From Gallionella sp. (GTDB lineage Bacteria > Pseudomonadota > Gammaproteobacteria > Burkholderiales > Gallionellaceae), in NCBI GenBank assembly GCA_028687335.1, contig JAQUAI010000015.1, positions 1-60,746 on the forward strand: a stretch of DNA of 60,746 nt. The letters are read 5' to 3'. The position numbers and the translations under genes were made by a program. Shown here in pieces: positions 7,047-15,567 of the stretch (within the stretch, counting starts at the first letter, position 1; every line of letters starts with the position of its first letter). The notes beneath the pieces were generated by a model. That model saw only the letters and a list, made by a program, of their open reading frames with translations, made no database searches and was not told where the DNA came from.

Positions 7047-8363
7047 TTAAGCGTGTAACTGGTTTAGCTGTTTGGCGATGACATCGTGATTCAGCCACAA
7101 CACCGGTGCGGCAGGTGCTGAGGTTTCGTAGAACATCAGCGGGCCAGTACCTTCGAGCACTAGCGCGCTCAGGATGTCGGTCACCAACGCATCGCGGGTT
7201 TGGTGCATCTTGGTGATTTCGTCCGAGGTGCCGATCATCAAGTCGGCCAGTTCGGCGGAGTTAGGCATAGGCCAAGCGGCATAGTTGCGGAACCCTTTCA
7301 TTACGTCGCTGGCGTTGTAGTCGTCAATTTTTTGCAACAAGGCTTCCAGTGTTTGTCCGTCCTGCAACACCGCGCGGCAGGCTTGCCATTGCGACTCTGC
7401 CCACGCGCCACCTTGTTCTTGCTTAAGGGCGCGCAGCAGTGGGAATAGGGAAAGCTCCACGCCGACAAAAATATCGGAAGAGTTGGTGCGAATTTCGGGG
7501 CAGTTGTACACCGTGGCTTTAATACCCTGCTGCCATGCATCTTCCGCAATGCGTTCGAGGCGCATTTTTGCTTTGCCTTGGGTGTAGCTGGTATAGGTTT
7601 GCCACTGGTATTGGTCGTCGATGAGAATTTCGGTGCCGTGGTAGCCGTACGCGGTGTAGCGTACTTGCCCGCCGGTTTTTTCCAGTCGCGCGCGAATGGA
7701 CGCGCTGCCTTCGATTAGGTGCTGGAAAGTGTTGGCGGTGACTTCGTCAAAATTCATCAGTATCAGTTTGCCCAAGTCGCTATCGAGCAGGGCACTGGAT
7801 GATAGGAAACGGTCGCCGCGTCCTTTGTAGATGCGGTTGGCAATTGCCAAAAACACTTTTACCTTGGGAATTCCGCCTGCCATGGTGTGCGCAAAAAACG
7901 CATTGCTACCATCTGGAATTAGGCTGTCTAGTTCAGCCATGACTTGTGCGACGGAGTCTTTGAAACGCTTTACGCCGACAGCGCGGCATTTTTCGATATG
8001 CGACCAATCGAGCTTGTCATCTTGCCAGCTTTTCAGCGTCATGTTTGCCAGCAGATCGGTCGGAGTGGGTTCTCCTGCGGGCGCGTCCAGATCAAAACCT
8101 GCCATCAGCGGGACGTTAATAATACGTCCGCCCAAGTTGGCTTCTGCTGTAGCCAGCTCTTCTGCGGTGAGCGCACGCAATGCGTTGTTCTCGTCGCGGC
8201 GACCTACGGTGATGCCGACAATGGTCATACCAGCTTTGCGCGCCTCGTTAATCAAGCCGTTAGCGTAACCACGGCCAAACAATTCGCCGAACAGAACAAA
8301 GACATCGCCTTTGCGGAAAATATTGGTTTGCGGAACGGCTCTTAAAGGTGTCAATGCGGTCAT
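7047..8363 (-). CDS. Conserved protein, possibly FabMG-type enoyl-ACP reductase
   Basis: 438 residues, no signal peptide. The N-terminus has a Rossmann-like strand-turn-helix (VFVLFGELFGRGYANGLINE) followed by TIVGITVGRRDE. Further conserved-looking blocks are FFAHTMAGGIPKVKVF, YTAYGYHGTEI and CPEIRTNSSDIFVGVE. I recall this pattern in proteins annotated as the FabMG family, related to a triclosan-insensitive enoyl-ACP reductase, but the match is from memory. CCGGAG lies 7 bases before the ATG. It stands alone, convergent to the TPM operon. Confidence 0.5.
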   Translation of the reverse strand: MTALTPLRAVPQTNIFRKGDVFVLFGELFGRGYANGLINEARKAGMTIVGITVGRRDENNALRALTAEELATAEANLGGRIINVPLMAGFDLDAPAGEPTPTDLLANMTLKSWQDDKLDWSHIEKCRAVGVKRFKDSVAQVMAELDSLIPDGSNAFFAHTMAGGIPKVKVFLAIANRIYKGRGDRFLSSSALLDSDLGKLILMNFDEVTANTFQHLIEGSASIRARLEKTGGQVRYTAYGYHGTEILIDDQYQWQTYTSYTQGKAKMRLERIAEDAWQQGIKATVYNCPEIRTNSSDIFVGVELSLFPLLRALKQEQGGAWAESQWQACRAVLQDGQTLEALLQKIDDYNASDVMKGFRNYAAWPMPNSAELADLMIGTSDEITKMHQTRDALVTDILSALVLEGTGPLMFYETSAPAAPVLWLNHDVIAKQLNQLHA

Positions 8364-8438
8364 AAATGAACTCCGGTGATGAATACCGTGATTTTAATAG
8401 AGTTGAGCAGATTACGTTGGGTGTTGTTAACTTTTGGA

Positions 8439-8466
8439 CGGGCGAGCCGGATTTAAGGCTCGCCCG
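8439..8466 (-). terminator. Hairpin after the exported-protein gene
   Basis: CGGGCGAGCC (8439-8448) and GGCTCGCCCG (8457-8466) form a perfect 10-bp stem with an 8-base loop, 4 bp downstream of the stop of the minus-strand gene. The minus strand lacks a strong T run after it, so termination efficiency is uncertain. Confidence 0.6.
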
Positions 8467-8470
8467 ATTT

Positions 8471-9037
8471 TTAGAAGTCGATGCGATATTGAATGCGCGC
8501 AACGACATCTAGTTTGCTGGCATCGGTATTGTGCAAGCGGCAGCTAATTATCGAATCAAAACGGCTGTTGCGGTTGATCTGCGCGGTGTAGGAAAAATCG
8601 ACATTCGCTTCGCGTGCGGCAACCAGCGTCAAAGTCTGCAAAACCTTGGTTGCGCTACTGTTCAACGGGGTTTGCAATACGGTTCCTGCCAGCGACAGCA
8701 CGTTGTTAACGGCGCGTCCCGGCGTGCTCAGCGTAACTGAGAGGCGGTCATTTTCAGTTACAAAATTACTGCGTGTGCGGCTAACCAGATTGCGTTCAGC
8801 GCGGAAAAAGCGTGTTTGATATGTCGCGTGCTCAGCTTCTCCAAGGTTGGCGGTGAAGTTTTCCGTTGGGGGCTCTTCGTTTTCAACAAAACGATACACG
8901 ACCGAGGAAATGTAGGCAGGCACCTCGGATGGGCTGTTGATTGAGTCGGCGAAACTGCCCGGTGTTTTTGCCAGCGCGGTCAATACAAACAAAACCGGCA
9001 GGACACTACGCGTAAGAAACCCTGTTGTACTTTGCAT
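8471..9037 (-). CDS. Exported protein of unknown function under riboswitch control
   Basis: I choose ATG 9037 because AAGGAGG lies 5 bases upstream; an ATG 18 bases earlier would remove that spacing. The 188-residue product has a signal peptide (SVLPVLFVLTALA, cleavage near SFAD). The mature part is rich in serine, asparagine and threonine, with alternating polar/hydrophobic runs (RLSVTLSTPGRAVNNVLSLAG) and a single cysteine (SIISCRL). I recognise no family. Its leader carries a cyclic di-GMP riboswitch, which points to a surface, biofilm or motility role. Monocistronic, with a hairpin after it. Confidence 0.7.
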   Translation of the reverse strand: MQSTTGFLTRSVLPVLFVLTALAKTPGSFADSINSPSEVPAYISSVVYRFVENEEPPTENFTANLGEAEHATYQTRFFRAERNLVSRTRSNFVTENDRLSVTLSTPGRAVNNVLSLAGTVLQTPLNSSATKVLQTLTLVAAREANVDFSYTAQINRNSRFDSIISCRLHNTDASKLDVVARIQYRIDF

Positions 9038-9042
9038 GACAG

Positions 9043-9054
9043 CCTCCTTGGAGG
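9043..9054 (-). promoter_or_regulatory. Self-complementary Shine-Dalgarno segment CCTCCAAGGAGG
   Basis: On the minus strand the ribosome binding site AGGAGG is preceded by its own complement, CCTCC. The palindrome could hide the binding site in a short hairpin or allow strand exchange with the riboswitch just upstream. It suggests control at translation initiation. Inference from sequence only. Confidence 0.5.
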
Positions 9055-9058
9055 TATT

Positions 9059-9145
9059 CATGGCAGCCCCGCTATCTTTCCGAATGGTGAAGACCGGCGG
9101 CTTTGCGTCACTCGGTTTCCCGAGTTTTGCCCCATGTTTCATGGC
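9059..9145 (-). ncRNA. GEMM-I (cyclic di-GMP-I) riboswitch
   Basis: On the minus strand the leader contains GGGGCAAAACTCG, a stem closed by a GNRA-type loop (CTCG-GGAAAC-CGAG), then GTGACGCAAAGCC and GCCGG, and finally AAGATAGCGGGGCTGCC. The order GCAAA, GNRA-capped P2, GACGCAAAGCC and a terminal G-rich receptor strand is that of the GEMM-I aptamer, whose ligand is cyclic di-GMP. It lies 22 bp before the start of the exported-protein gene. The remaining bases up to dnaE (9146-9350) must hold the divergent promoters, but I can assign none. Confidence 0.88.
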
Positions 9146-9350
9146 GCACACACTACCCAATGCTGGGCCGGATACCAAGCTCGCCAGTCGGATGGCGGCA
9201 AGCGGAAGGAGTGGTGGGTAAGTTCGGATGGGCGGTAAATATCGCGGATGAGCGGTTGTGAGTGCGCTCCGAAAATATTGAGCAATATTCACTCCAAAAT
9301 GAGGTGCGGCTCGGTGGTAAAATTCGCCCTCGATTTTTGAGCACGCCATC

Positions 9351-12300
9351 ATGCCGCAACCTTCCTTTGTTCATCTCCGTTTGCATAGCGAATATTCCAT
9401 TTCCGATGGAATGTTGCGCGTGGACGGGGCAGTGGCTGCGGCCAAAGCTGACGGGATGCCCGCGCTGGCACTTACCGATCTGAACAATGTTTTCGGTCTG
9501 ATTAAGTTTTATAAATCCGCGCGCGGGGACGGTATTAAGCCGCTCGCTGGCTGCGATGTATTCATTACTAATGATGCCGAGTGCGAGCGTCCACACCGCT
9601 TGTTGTTGTTGTGCCAATCGCGCGAGGGGTACTTGTTGCTGTGCCGTTTGCTGTCGCGCGCTTATCTGGAAAACCAGCATCGCGGACGCGCCGAAGTGCG
9701 GCGCGAGTGGTTTCATCAGGAAGGGACGGCGGGCTTGATCGCGCTGTCTGGCGCGCATTTGGGTGATGTCGGCAGCGCATTGCTGAGCGGTAACGAGTCG
9801 CAGGCCAAACAATACGCGCAAGAGTGGGCGGGCTTATTCAGCGGGCGCTATTACGTTGAGATTCAACGCTGTGGTTGGGCCGACGAAGAGCATTACATTC
9901 ACGGCGTGCTGCATGTTGCCGCTGGGCTTGGTTTGCCTGTGGTGGCTACCCATCCGGTGCAGTTTCTTGCTGCATCAGATTTCAAAGCGCATGAGGCGCG
10001 GGTGTGCATTTCCGAAGGGTATGTGCTGAACGACAAACGCCGCGCCAAACAGTTTACCGAGCAGCAATACTTCAAAACTCAGGCTGAGATGGCCGCATTG
10101 TTTGCCGACTTGCCCGAAGCGCTGCAAAACAGCGTGGAAATCGCCAAACGCTGCAATCTTTCGCTGGTTTTGGGTAAGCCGCGTTTGCCGGACTTCCCCA
10201 CGCCCAACGGTGAAACTCTGGACGACTTTTTGCGTGCCGAATCGGAACGTGGGCTGATGCAGCGCATGGCTGCACTTTACCCCGACGAGTCTGTGCGAGC
10301 CGCGAAGCTGCCCGAATATCTGGAGCGGTTAAAGTTTGAGACCGGGACCATTATCAAAATGGGCTTCCCGGGTTACTTCCTGATCGTGGCAGACTTTATT
10401 CGCTGGGCTAAAGCGTACCGCTCAGCAGCATTTCCGAACGGCGTGCCGGTCGGGCCGGGGCGCGGATCTGGTGCGGGATCGCTGGTTGCGTATTGCTTGC
10501 TGATTACCGATCTGGACCCGTTGCGTTATGAGTTGCTGTTCGAGCGATTCCTGAATCCAGAGCGGGTGTCCATGCCCGACTTCGATGTGGACTTTTGTCA
10601 GGACGGGCGCGAGCTGGTCATCCGGTACGTGAAAGAAAAGTACGGTGCGCAATGCGTTTCGCAAATTGCTACCTTTGGCACCATGGCATCCAAGGGGGTA
10701 ATCCGCGATGTCGGGCGCGTGATGGATTTCCCCTACGGCTTGTGCGACCGGCTCTCCAAGCTGATTCCGTTGGAGGGGCCGAAGCCAGTGTCGCTTGCCA
10801 AAGCACGCGAGATGGAGCTGGAAATCCGAACGATTATCGCCGATGAAGAAGGCGTAGACGAACTGATGGAGTTGGCCGAAAGTCTGGAGGATATGACGCG
10901 CAATATCGGTATGCATGCCGGTGGCGTGTTGATTGCGCCGGGTCAACTCACCGACTTTTGTCCGCTGTATTGCGCCGACTCGGAGGCTAGTGTGGTCAGC
11001 CAGTTCGACAAGGACGATGTCGAGGCTGTGGGGTTGGTGAAGTTCGACTTTCTTGGCCTGCGCACGTTGACCATCATCGACTGGGCGGTGCGCTACATCA
11101 ACAAGCTGGCACAGCGCGAAACCCCAGATGCTGCGCCGTTCGACATTGATAGGATTCCGCTTGATGATGCGGCAACCTACGAGCGGATATTCAAAAACGC
11201 AAATACCACCGCTGTGTTCCAGTTTGAATCGCGCGGCATGAAAGATACGCTGATTAAGGCGCGCCCGGATTGCATTGACGATCTGATCGCCCTGAATGCG
11301 CTATATCGCCCAGGCCCGATGGATTTCATTCCCGATTACATCAATCGCAAGCATGGCAAAGAGAAAGTCATTCTTCCTCATCCGCTGCTGGAAAAAGTGG
11401 TCGGCAGTACGTACGGCATCATGGTGTACCAAGAGCAGGTGATGCAGTCGGCGCAGGTGGTGGCGGGATACAGCCTCGGCGGTGCGGACATGTTGCGCCG
11501 CGCGATGGGTAAGAAAAAAGCCGAGGAGATGGCCGAGCAGCGCAGTATTTTTGTGGCGGGCGCAGCGAAGAACAATATCGAGGAAAAGAAGGCGAACGAG
11601 ATCTTCGATACGATGGAAAAGTTTGCCGGTTACGGGTTTAACAAATCCCACGCTGCGGCTTATTCCGTGGTCGCCTACCAGACTGCCTATCTGAAGTGTC
11701 ATCACGCGGCTTCGTTCATGGCCTCGACCATGACCTCGGAAATGGATAACACCGATAAGGTCAGCTTCTTCTATCAGGATGCCTTACAGCAAGGCCTGAA
11801 GATGCTGCTGCCGGATGTAAATTCGTCGGATTACCGCTTTGCTCCGGTGGACGAAAATACCATTGCCTACGGCCTCGGCGCGATTAAAGGAACTGGGCAA
11901 GCTGCCATCGAGAACATTGTTCAGGCACGCGAACGCGGTCCATTCAAAGACTTGTTTGATTTTTGCCGTCGAGTGGATAAGCGCGTCGTTAATCGCCGCA
12001 CAGTGGAGGCACTCATCAAGGCTGGTGCGTTCGACGGCATCAACGATCATCGCGCCAGCATCATGGCCACGTTGGATGCCGCGCTGGCCAGTGCCGACCA
12101 ACAGGCGCGTGCGGTCAATCAAAACAGCTTATTCGGCGATGACGAGGCCGATGCGGTGCTCACCGAAAAACTTGCCGATGTGCCGCGCTGGCGTTTGCGC
12201 GAACAACTGGCCTACGAAAAAGTTAGCCTAGGCTTTTATCTCGGCGGACACCCCTATCAAGAATATGCGGAAGAGCTGGCTATCTTTATCAAAGTGAAGC

Positions 12301-12905
12301 TGAGCGACCTGACTTCCTCGTTCGTTGGCAAAACCAACCCGTCGGGAGGTTTTGGCGGGGGCGGAGGGCAGGGGCGTAGTCGCGGCGTGGCGGTGACACT
12401 GGCTGGTATCGTCTCCGGCGTGCGCATTCAGCAAACGCGGCGCGGTCGAATGGCCGTGGTGACGCTGGACGACGGCAGCGCGCAAATAGAAATGACCGTG
12501 TTCAACGAAGAATACGAACGCAGCCGTCCGTGGATCAAAGAAGACGAACTCATCGTAGTGCAAGGTAAAGCCAGTCTGGACGAGTATTCCGGTAGCGTGC
12601 GAGTGAGCGGGGAAGAAATATTTGATCTCGCCTCGGCACGGTCACACTATGCGCAACACCTCGCACTGCGCTGCGATGGCAATGTCGCTGCGGCGCAACT
12701 CAAAACCATCATATCTCCTTACCGAGAAGGCAAATGCCCAGTGCTGATTCATTACCGCAATCCCTCAGCAAGCTGCCAGTTACGCTTGAGTGAAGCGTGG
12801 CAAGTCACCCTGCACGACGATCTGCTGCGCGATCTGCGTGACGTTTTACAAACGGAAAACGTTAAGGTGATGTACGCAAAAAGTGCTGCGGGAGAGCGTG
12901 ATTAA
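9351..12905 (+). CDS. dnaE: DNA polymerase III alpha subunit
   Basis: The replicative polymerase, 1184 residues (E. coli 1160). The PHP domain begins at once (FVHLRLHSEYSISDG). The palm holds PGRGSGAGSLVAYCL and the catalytic aspartates in PDFDVDF (residues 409-415); the fingers have the RPGPMDFIPDYI and YGIMVYQEQVMQ segments. Helix-hairpin-helix residues and a C-terminal OB fold (VTLAGIVSGVRIQQT) follow, with a short glycine-rich linker (GGFGGGGGQGRSRG) before the OB fold. It stands alone, divergent from the riboswitch gene. Confidence 0.98.
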   Translation: MPQPSFVHLRLHSEYSISDGMLRVDGAVAAAKADGMPALALTDLNNVFGLIKFYKSARGDGIKPLAGCDVFITNDAECERPHRLLLLCQSREGYLLLCRLLSRAYLENQHRGRAEVRREWFHQEGTAGLIALSGAHLGDVGSALLSGNESQAKQYAQEWAGLFSGRYYVEIQRCGWADEEHYIHGVLHVAAGLGLPVVATHPVQFLAASDFKAHEARVCISEGYVLNDKRRAKQFTEQQYFKTQAEMAALFADLPEALQNSVEIAKRCNLSLVLGKPRLPDFPTPNGETLDDFLRAESERGLMQRMAALYPDESVRAAKLPEYLERLKFETGTIIKMGFPGYFLIVADFIRWAKAYRSAAFPNGVPVGPGRGSGAGSLVAYCLLITDLDPLRYELLFERFLNPERVSMPDFDVDFCQDGRELVIRYVKEKYGAQCVSQIATFGTMASKGVIRDVGRVMDFPYGLCDRLSKLIPLEGPKPVSLAKAREMELEIRTIIADEEGVDELMELAESLEDMTRNIGMHAGGVLIAPGQLTDFCPLYCADSEASVVSQFDKDDVEAVGLVKFDFLGLRTLTIIDWAVRYINKLAQRETPDAAPFDIDRIPLDDAATYERIFKNANTTAVFQFESRGMKDTLIKARPDCIDDLIALNALYRPGPMDFIPDYINRKHGKEKVILPHPLLEKVVGSTYGIMVYQEQVMQSAQVVAGYSLGGADMLRRAMGKKKAEEMAEQRSIFVAGAAKNNIEEKKANEIFDTMEKFAGYGFNKSHAAAYSVVAYQTAYLKCHHAASFMASTMTSEMDNTDKVSFFYQDALQQGLKMLLPDVNSSDYRFAPVDENTIAYGLGAIKGTGQAAIENIVQARERGPFKDLFDFCRRVDKRVVNRRTVEALIKAGAFDGINDHRASIMATLDAALASADQQARAVNQNSLFGDDEADAVLTEKLADVPRWRLREQLAYEKVSLGFYLGGHPYQEYAEELAIFIKVKLSDLTSSFVGKTNPSGGFGGGGGQGRSRGVAVTLAGIVSGVRIQQTRRGRMAVVTLDDGSAQIEMTVFNEEYERSRPWIKEDELIVVQGKASLDEYSGSVRVSGEEIFDLASARSHYAQHLALRCDGNVAAAQLKTIISPYREGKCPVLIHYRNPSASCQLRLSEAWQVTLHDDLLRDLRDVLQTENVKVMYAKSAAGERD

Positions 12906-13022
12906 GCGGCTATTGATTCGGTTTGGCTCAACCCCTAGCAAGGGCCGTCGGGAGGGGGAGCTTCACGTAGTCGGATTAATGGCATCAGGCAATCAGACAC
13001 CGGTAACGTCGCAGTACAGCGA

Positions 13023-13307
13023 TTAAGCTGCTTTCATGTCGCGCGCGGCTTCTTCCAGCACCGAGTCAGGAACGCCGCGTTTTCTTAAAGCCTCAATGAA
13101 GCGGAGTGAGGCGGCACTAGAAAACTGAGCTTCGTCTTTGCGTAGACCTTCGCTAATGTACGATTTCAGCAGCGTTTGATACCCAGTAAACCCTTTATGT
13201 GGTGCGATTTCCTTGAGTGACTCAACCACGTCCACAGGAATGCGCATGGTGATGGCGGTCATGGCGCGGTCTTTGGATAAGCGTTTTTTCAAGCGGTCAG
13301 TTAGCAT
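13023..13307 (-). CDS. brnA: BrnA-type antitoxin
   Basis: 94 residues starting at ATG 13307, which overlaps the last 11 bases of brnT. It reads DRAMTAITMRIPVDVVESLKEIA and YQTLLKSYISEGL, a ribbon-helix-helix DNA-binding fold typical of BrnA antitoxins, which neutralise BrnT and repress the operon. Gene order toxin-antitoxin and the overlap match the family. No longer N-terminal form is needed. Confidence 0.85.
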   Translation of the reverse strand: MLTDRLKKRLSKDRAMTAITMRIPVDVVESLKEIAPHKGFTGYQTLLKSYISEGLRKDEAQFSSAASLRFIEALRKRGVPDSVLEEAARDMKAA

Positions 13308-13590
13308 AATCGTATTCTTCCTGTAGTTCTGCGCGGCGCGCAGAAATGATTCTAATAAACAAAGCTTCGAACTCAACATGGACTACATAGAGTAAGCGTC
13401 CGGCGGAGTCAAAGCCGATTGCGGCATCGCGTGACTCATTGTTTCGAGACGCATCAACCAGTACAAACAACGGATCTTCAAAAACTGTGGCGGCTTCTTC
13501 AAAACGGACTCCGTGTTTGTGCCAGTTGATTTCGGCTTTTTCGCTATTCCAAACGAATTGATCGCCGTTTAATTTGAAGTAGACATCCAT
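13297..13590 (-). CDS. brnT: BrnT-type ribonuclease toxin
   Basis: 97 residues. The start (ATG 13590) is followed by FVWNSEKAEINWHKHGVRFEEAATVFEDP, the conserved BrnT opening; the N..KH.V.FEEA pattern and the end IRIISARRAELQEEYDY are diagnostic. BrnT is a RelE-like RNase that inhibits growth when freed from BrnA. The pair is intact and sits between dnaE and the gpmI-ctpA group. Confidence 0.88.
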   Translation of the reverse strand: MDVYFKLNGDQFVWNSEKAEINWHKHGVRFEEAATVFEDPLFVLVDASRNNESRDAAIGFDSAGRLLYVVHVEFEALFIRIISARRAELQEEYDYAN

Positions 13591-13680
13591 GAGATGGCAT
13601 TTTATGTAGGTGATTTACTATGTCAATACAAATATTGCGCACGTTTTAATTCTGCGGGGCTACAGGCAAGAGTCGTAATA

Positions 13681-13708
13681 AAAAACCAGTCAGGGATGAC
13701 TGGTTTTT
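13681..13708. terminator. Strong bidirectional rho-independent terminator
   Basis: AAAAACCAGTCA (13681-13692) and TGACTGGTTTTT (13697-13708) are exact inverted repeats with a 4-base loop; T runs follow on both strands. It should end the minus-strand gpmI-to-13738 transcript before brnT. Confidence 0.88.
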
Positions 13709-13737
13709 TTATGTGCTTGCGGGCAAGGCGTATTTGC

Positions 13738-14139
13738 TTATTTGAAATCGCGCACTTCGGAGGGGATGTTGGTGTTGTCGCTCTGGTGCTGGTGTTCGTA
13801 GGCTGTGCTGAAGACTGCCTGCTGGTTCATTTTGGTGGGATGAACTGGGATGTCCATGTTGTGGCAGGTGGTGTCCTCGCAGTAATAGATGACTTTTCGC
13901 CCCACGCTATGCAGCAGGCTGTGGTCGAGATGGAATCCCTCTTCGGTCAATGCGGCTTCGATGCCTTCTAGTGTGTAGTTGTGCAGGTTGTACGAAACGC
14001 GCAGTACGCAGGGCGAGGCTTGTTCGACGCTTAGGTCGGGCAAGCCTCCCAGCAACACCATTGCGCGTTCAGCATCGTCGGGGTGCTCGGGCGAAAAAGT
14101 CAGTTCGCGTGTTTTGTTTAGTTCAAATGGGTTGAGCAT
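13738..14139 (-). CDS. Conserved hypothetical protein
   Basis: 133 residues, cytoplasmic. The middle part RVSYNLHNYTLEGIEAALTEEGFHLD resembles the strand-helix-strand of heavy-metal-associated folds, but no CxxC motif is present. The C-terminal half has KVIYYCEDTTCHNMD with two cysteines and a run of histidines (EHQHQ). Possibly metal-related; function unknown. It lies 13 bp after ctpA and ends just before a strong terminator, so it is the last gene of that group. Confidence 0.6.
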   Translation of the reverse strand: MLNPFELNKTRELTFSPEHPDDAERAMVLLGGLPDLSVEQASPCVLRVSYNLHNYTLEGIEAALTEEGFHLDHSLLHSVGRKVIYYCEDTTCHNMDIPVHPTKMNQQAVFSTAYEHQHQSDNTNIPSEVRDFK

Positions 14140-14152
14140 AAAGCCTCCCTGT

Positions 14153-15553
14153 TTATTTCCCTTGCAGTATCTGCATGCCTTTCAGCAGATTCAATGCTTG
14201 GTTCAATTGGTAGTCGTTTTTCGAGCCAAACTCGGCAGGCTTGGATTTTGGCGTAGTGGTTTTGCCACTTTCACCGTTGCTTGCCGGAGTGTTCGCTGGG
14301 GCGGGTGTTGCGGCTTTATCGCTATCCTTGTCATTGACGAGGTGTTTATCCAAGTCAGCTTCGCGCAGGCGGAAATTGCCTTCCGAATCGGGAGAGGACG
14401 GATCTTCAACTACGATGTCGGGCACGATGCCTTTTGCTTGGATGGAGCGGCCACCTGGGGTGTAGTAGCGAGCGGTGGTCAGCTTAATTGCGGCATTGTT
14501 ATTCAGCGGAAGTACGGTTTGCACCGAGCCTTTACCGAAAGTCTGCGTGCCCATGATAACGGCGCGTTTGTGGTCTTGCAGTGCGCCAGCCACGATCTCC
14601 GAAGCCGAAGCGGAGCCGCCGTTAACCAGCACGACCAGAGGTACGGTTTTGATCGAAGCGGGCAGGTCTTTCAAGTAGTCGGATTTGGCCTCGCCGCGCA
14701 GATAGTTAGATGGGGTTGCGGACAGGCGCATTTTTGCATCTTCCGTTCTGCCTTCGGTGTAAACGACCAAGGCATCTTGTGCCAAAAACGCAGCTGAAAC
14801 GCCAACCGCACCGGTCAGCAAACCACCTGGGTCGTTGCGCAGGTCGAGCACGAGTCCTTTGAGGTCACCTTGATTTTGTTTGATGAGATTGCTCAGTGCC
14901 GCCGCCAGATTTTCTCCGGTGTGCTCTTGGAATTGGGTGATGCGTACGTAGCCATAGCCGCTATCTGCCAGCTTGGATTTGACGCTTTGCACTTTGATGA
15001 CGGCGCGATTCAGTGTGAATACCAGCGGCTTGGGTTCGTCTTTGCGTACGATGGTCAGCACGATTTTGCTGCCGGGTTTGCCGCGCATCCGTTTTACCGC
15101 GTCGTTCAGTGTCAGGCCTTTGACGAGAGTGTCATCCAGCTTAACAATCAGGTCGCCGCTCTTGATGCCAGCTTGAAAGGCGGGCGTATCTTCAATGGGG
15201 GATACGACTTTGACCAAGCCGTCTTCCATGCCGACTTCGATACCCAGTCCGCCGAACTCGCCTTGCGTGCCGACTTGTAGCTCCTTGAATGCTTCGGGGT
15301 CGAGATAGTCGGAATGCGGATCGAGGCCGCTGACCATGCCTTTGATGGCTTCGTTAATCAGTTTTTTATCGGAGACAGGCTCGACATAGTCACTTTTGAT
15401 GCGGCCAAAAACCTCGGAGAAGGCACGCAATTCCTCAATCGGTAAAGGGGTTGCCAACGACTCTTTATCTGCATTGGCGGCCAAATGTAAACTGGCTGCA
15501 ACGCCAGCAACAAGGCCAATACTGACTAAACCCACTTTTTCAATAAGACGCAT
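14153..15553 (-). CDS. ctpA: Carboxyl-terminal processing protease, S41 family
   Basis: About 466 residues from ATG 15553, chosen for AAGGA upstream and for the hydrophobic start MRLIEKVGLVSIGLVAGVA; a longer frame adds 11 residues. A signal or anchor is followed by a PDZ domain (GGLGIEVGMEDGLVK...AGIKSGDLIVKLDD) and the protease core with catalytic serine in NGGSASASEIVAGAL and lysine in GTQTFGKGSVQ. It degrades or trims periplasmic proteins. The C-terminal 70 residues are rich in proline, alanine and threonine. It follows the envC-like gene by 14 bp. Confidence 0.93.
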   Translation of the reverse strand: MRLIEKVGLVSIGLVAGVAASLHLAANADKESLATPLPIEELRAFSEVFGRIKSDYVEPVSDKKLINEAIKGMVSGLDPHSDYLDPEAFKELQVGTQGEFGGLGIEVGMEDGLVKVVSPIEDTPAFQAGIKSGDLIVKLDDTLVKGLTLNDAVKRMRGKPGSKIVLTIVRKDEPKPLVFTLNRAVIKVQSVKSKLADSGYGYVRITQFQEHTGENLAAALSNLIKQNQGDLKGLVLDLRNDPGGLLTGAVGVSAAFLAQDALVVYTEGRTEDAKMRLSATPSNYLRGEAKSDYLKDLPASIKTVPLVVLVNGGSASASEIVAGALQDHKRAVIMGTQTFGKGSVQTVLPLNNNAAIKLTTARYYTPGGRSIQAKGIVPDIVVEDPSSPDSEGNFRLREADLDKHLVNDKDSDKAATPAPANTPASNGESGKTTTPKSKPAEFGSKNDYQLNQALNLLKGMQILQGK

Positions 15554-15567
15554 ACCTATCCTTGGAG

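Noticed and set aside
12906..13022. CCCCTAGCAAGGG/GGGAGGGGGAG stretch after dnaE as another palindromic repeat
   Set aside because: Only short fragments resemble the repeat arms and they do not pair well.
13681..13708. Hairpin near brnTA considered as a mobile-element end or attC site
   Set aside because: Short perfect stem with A and T runs on both sides is a standard bidirectional terminator.
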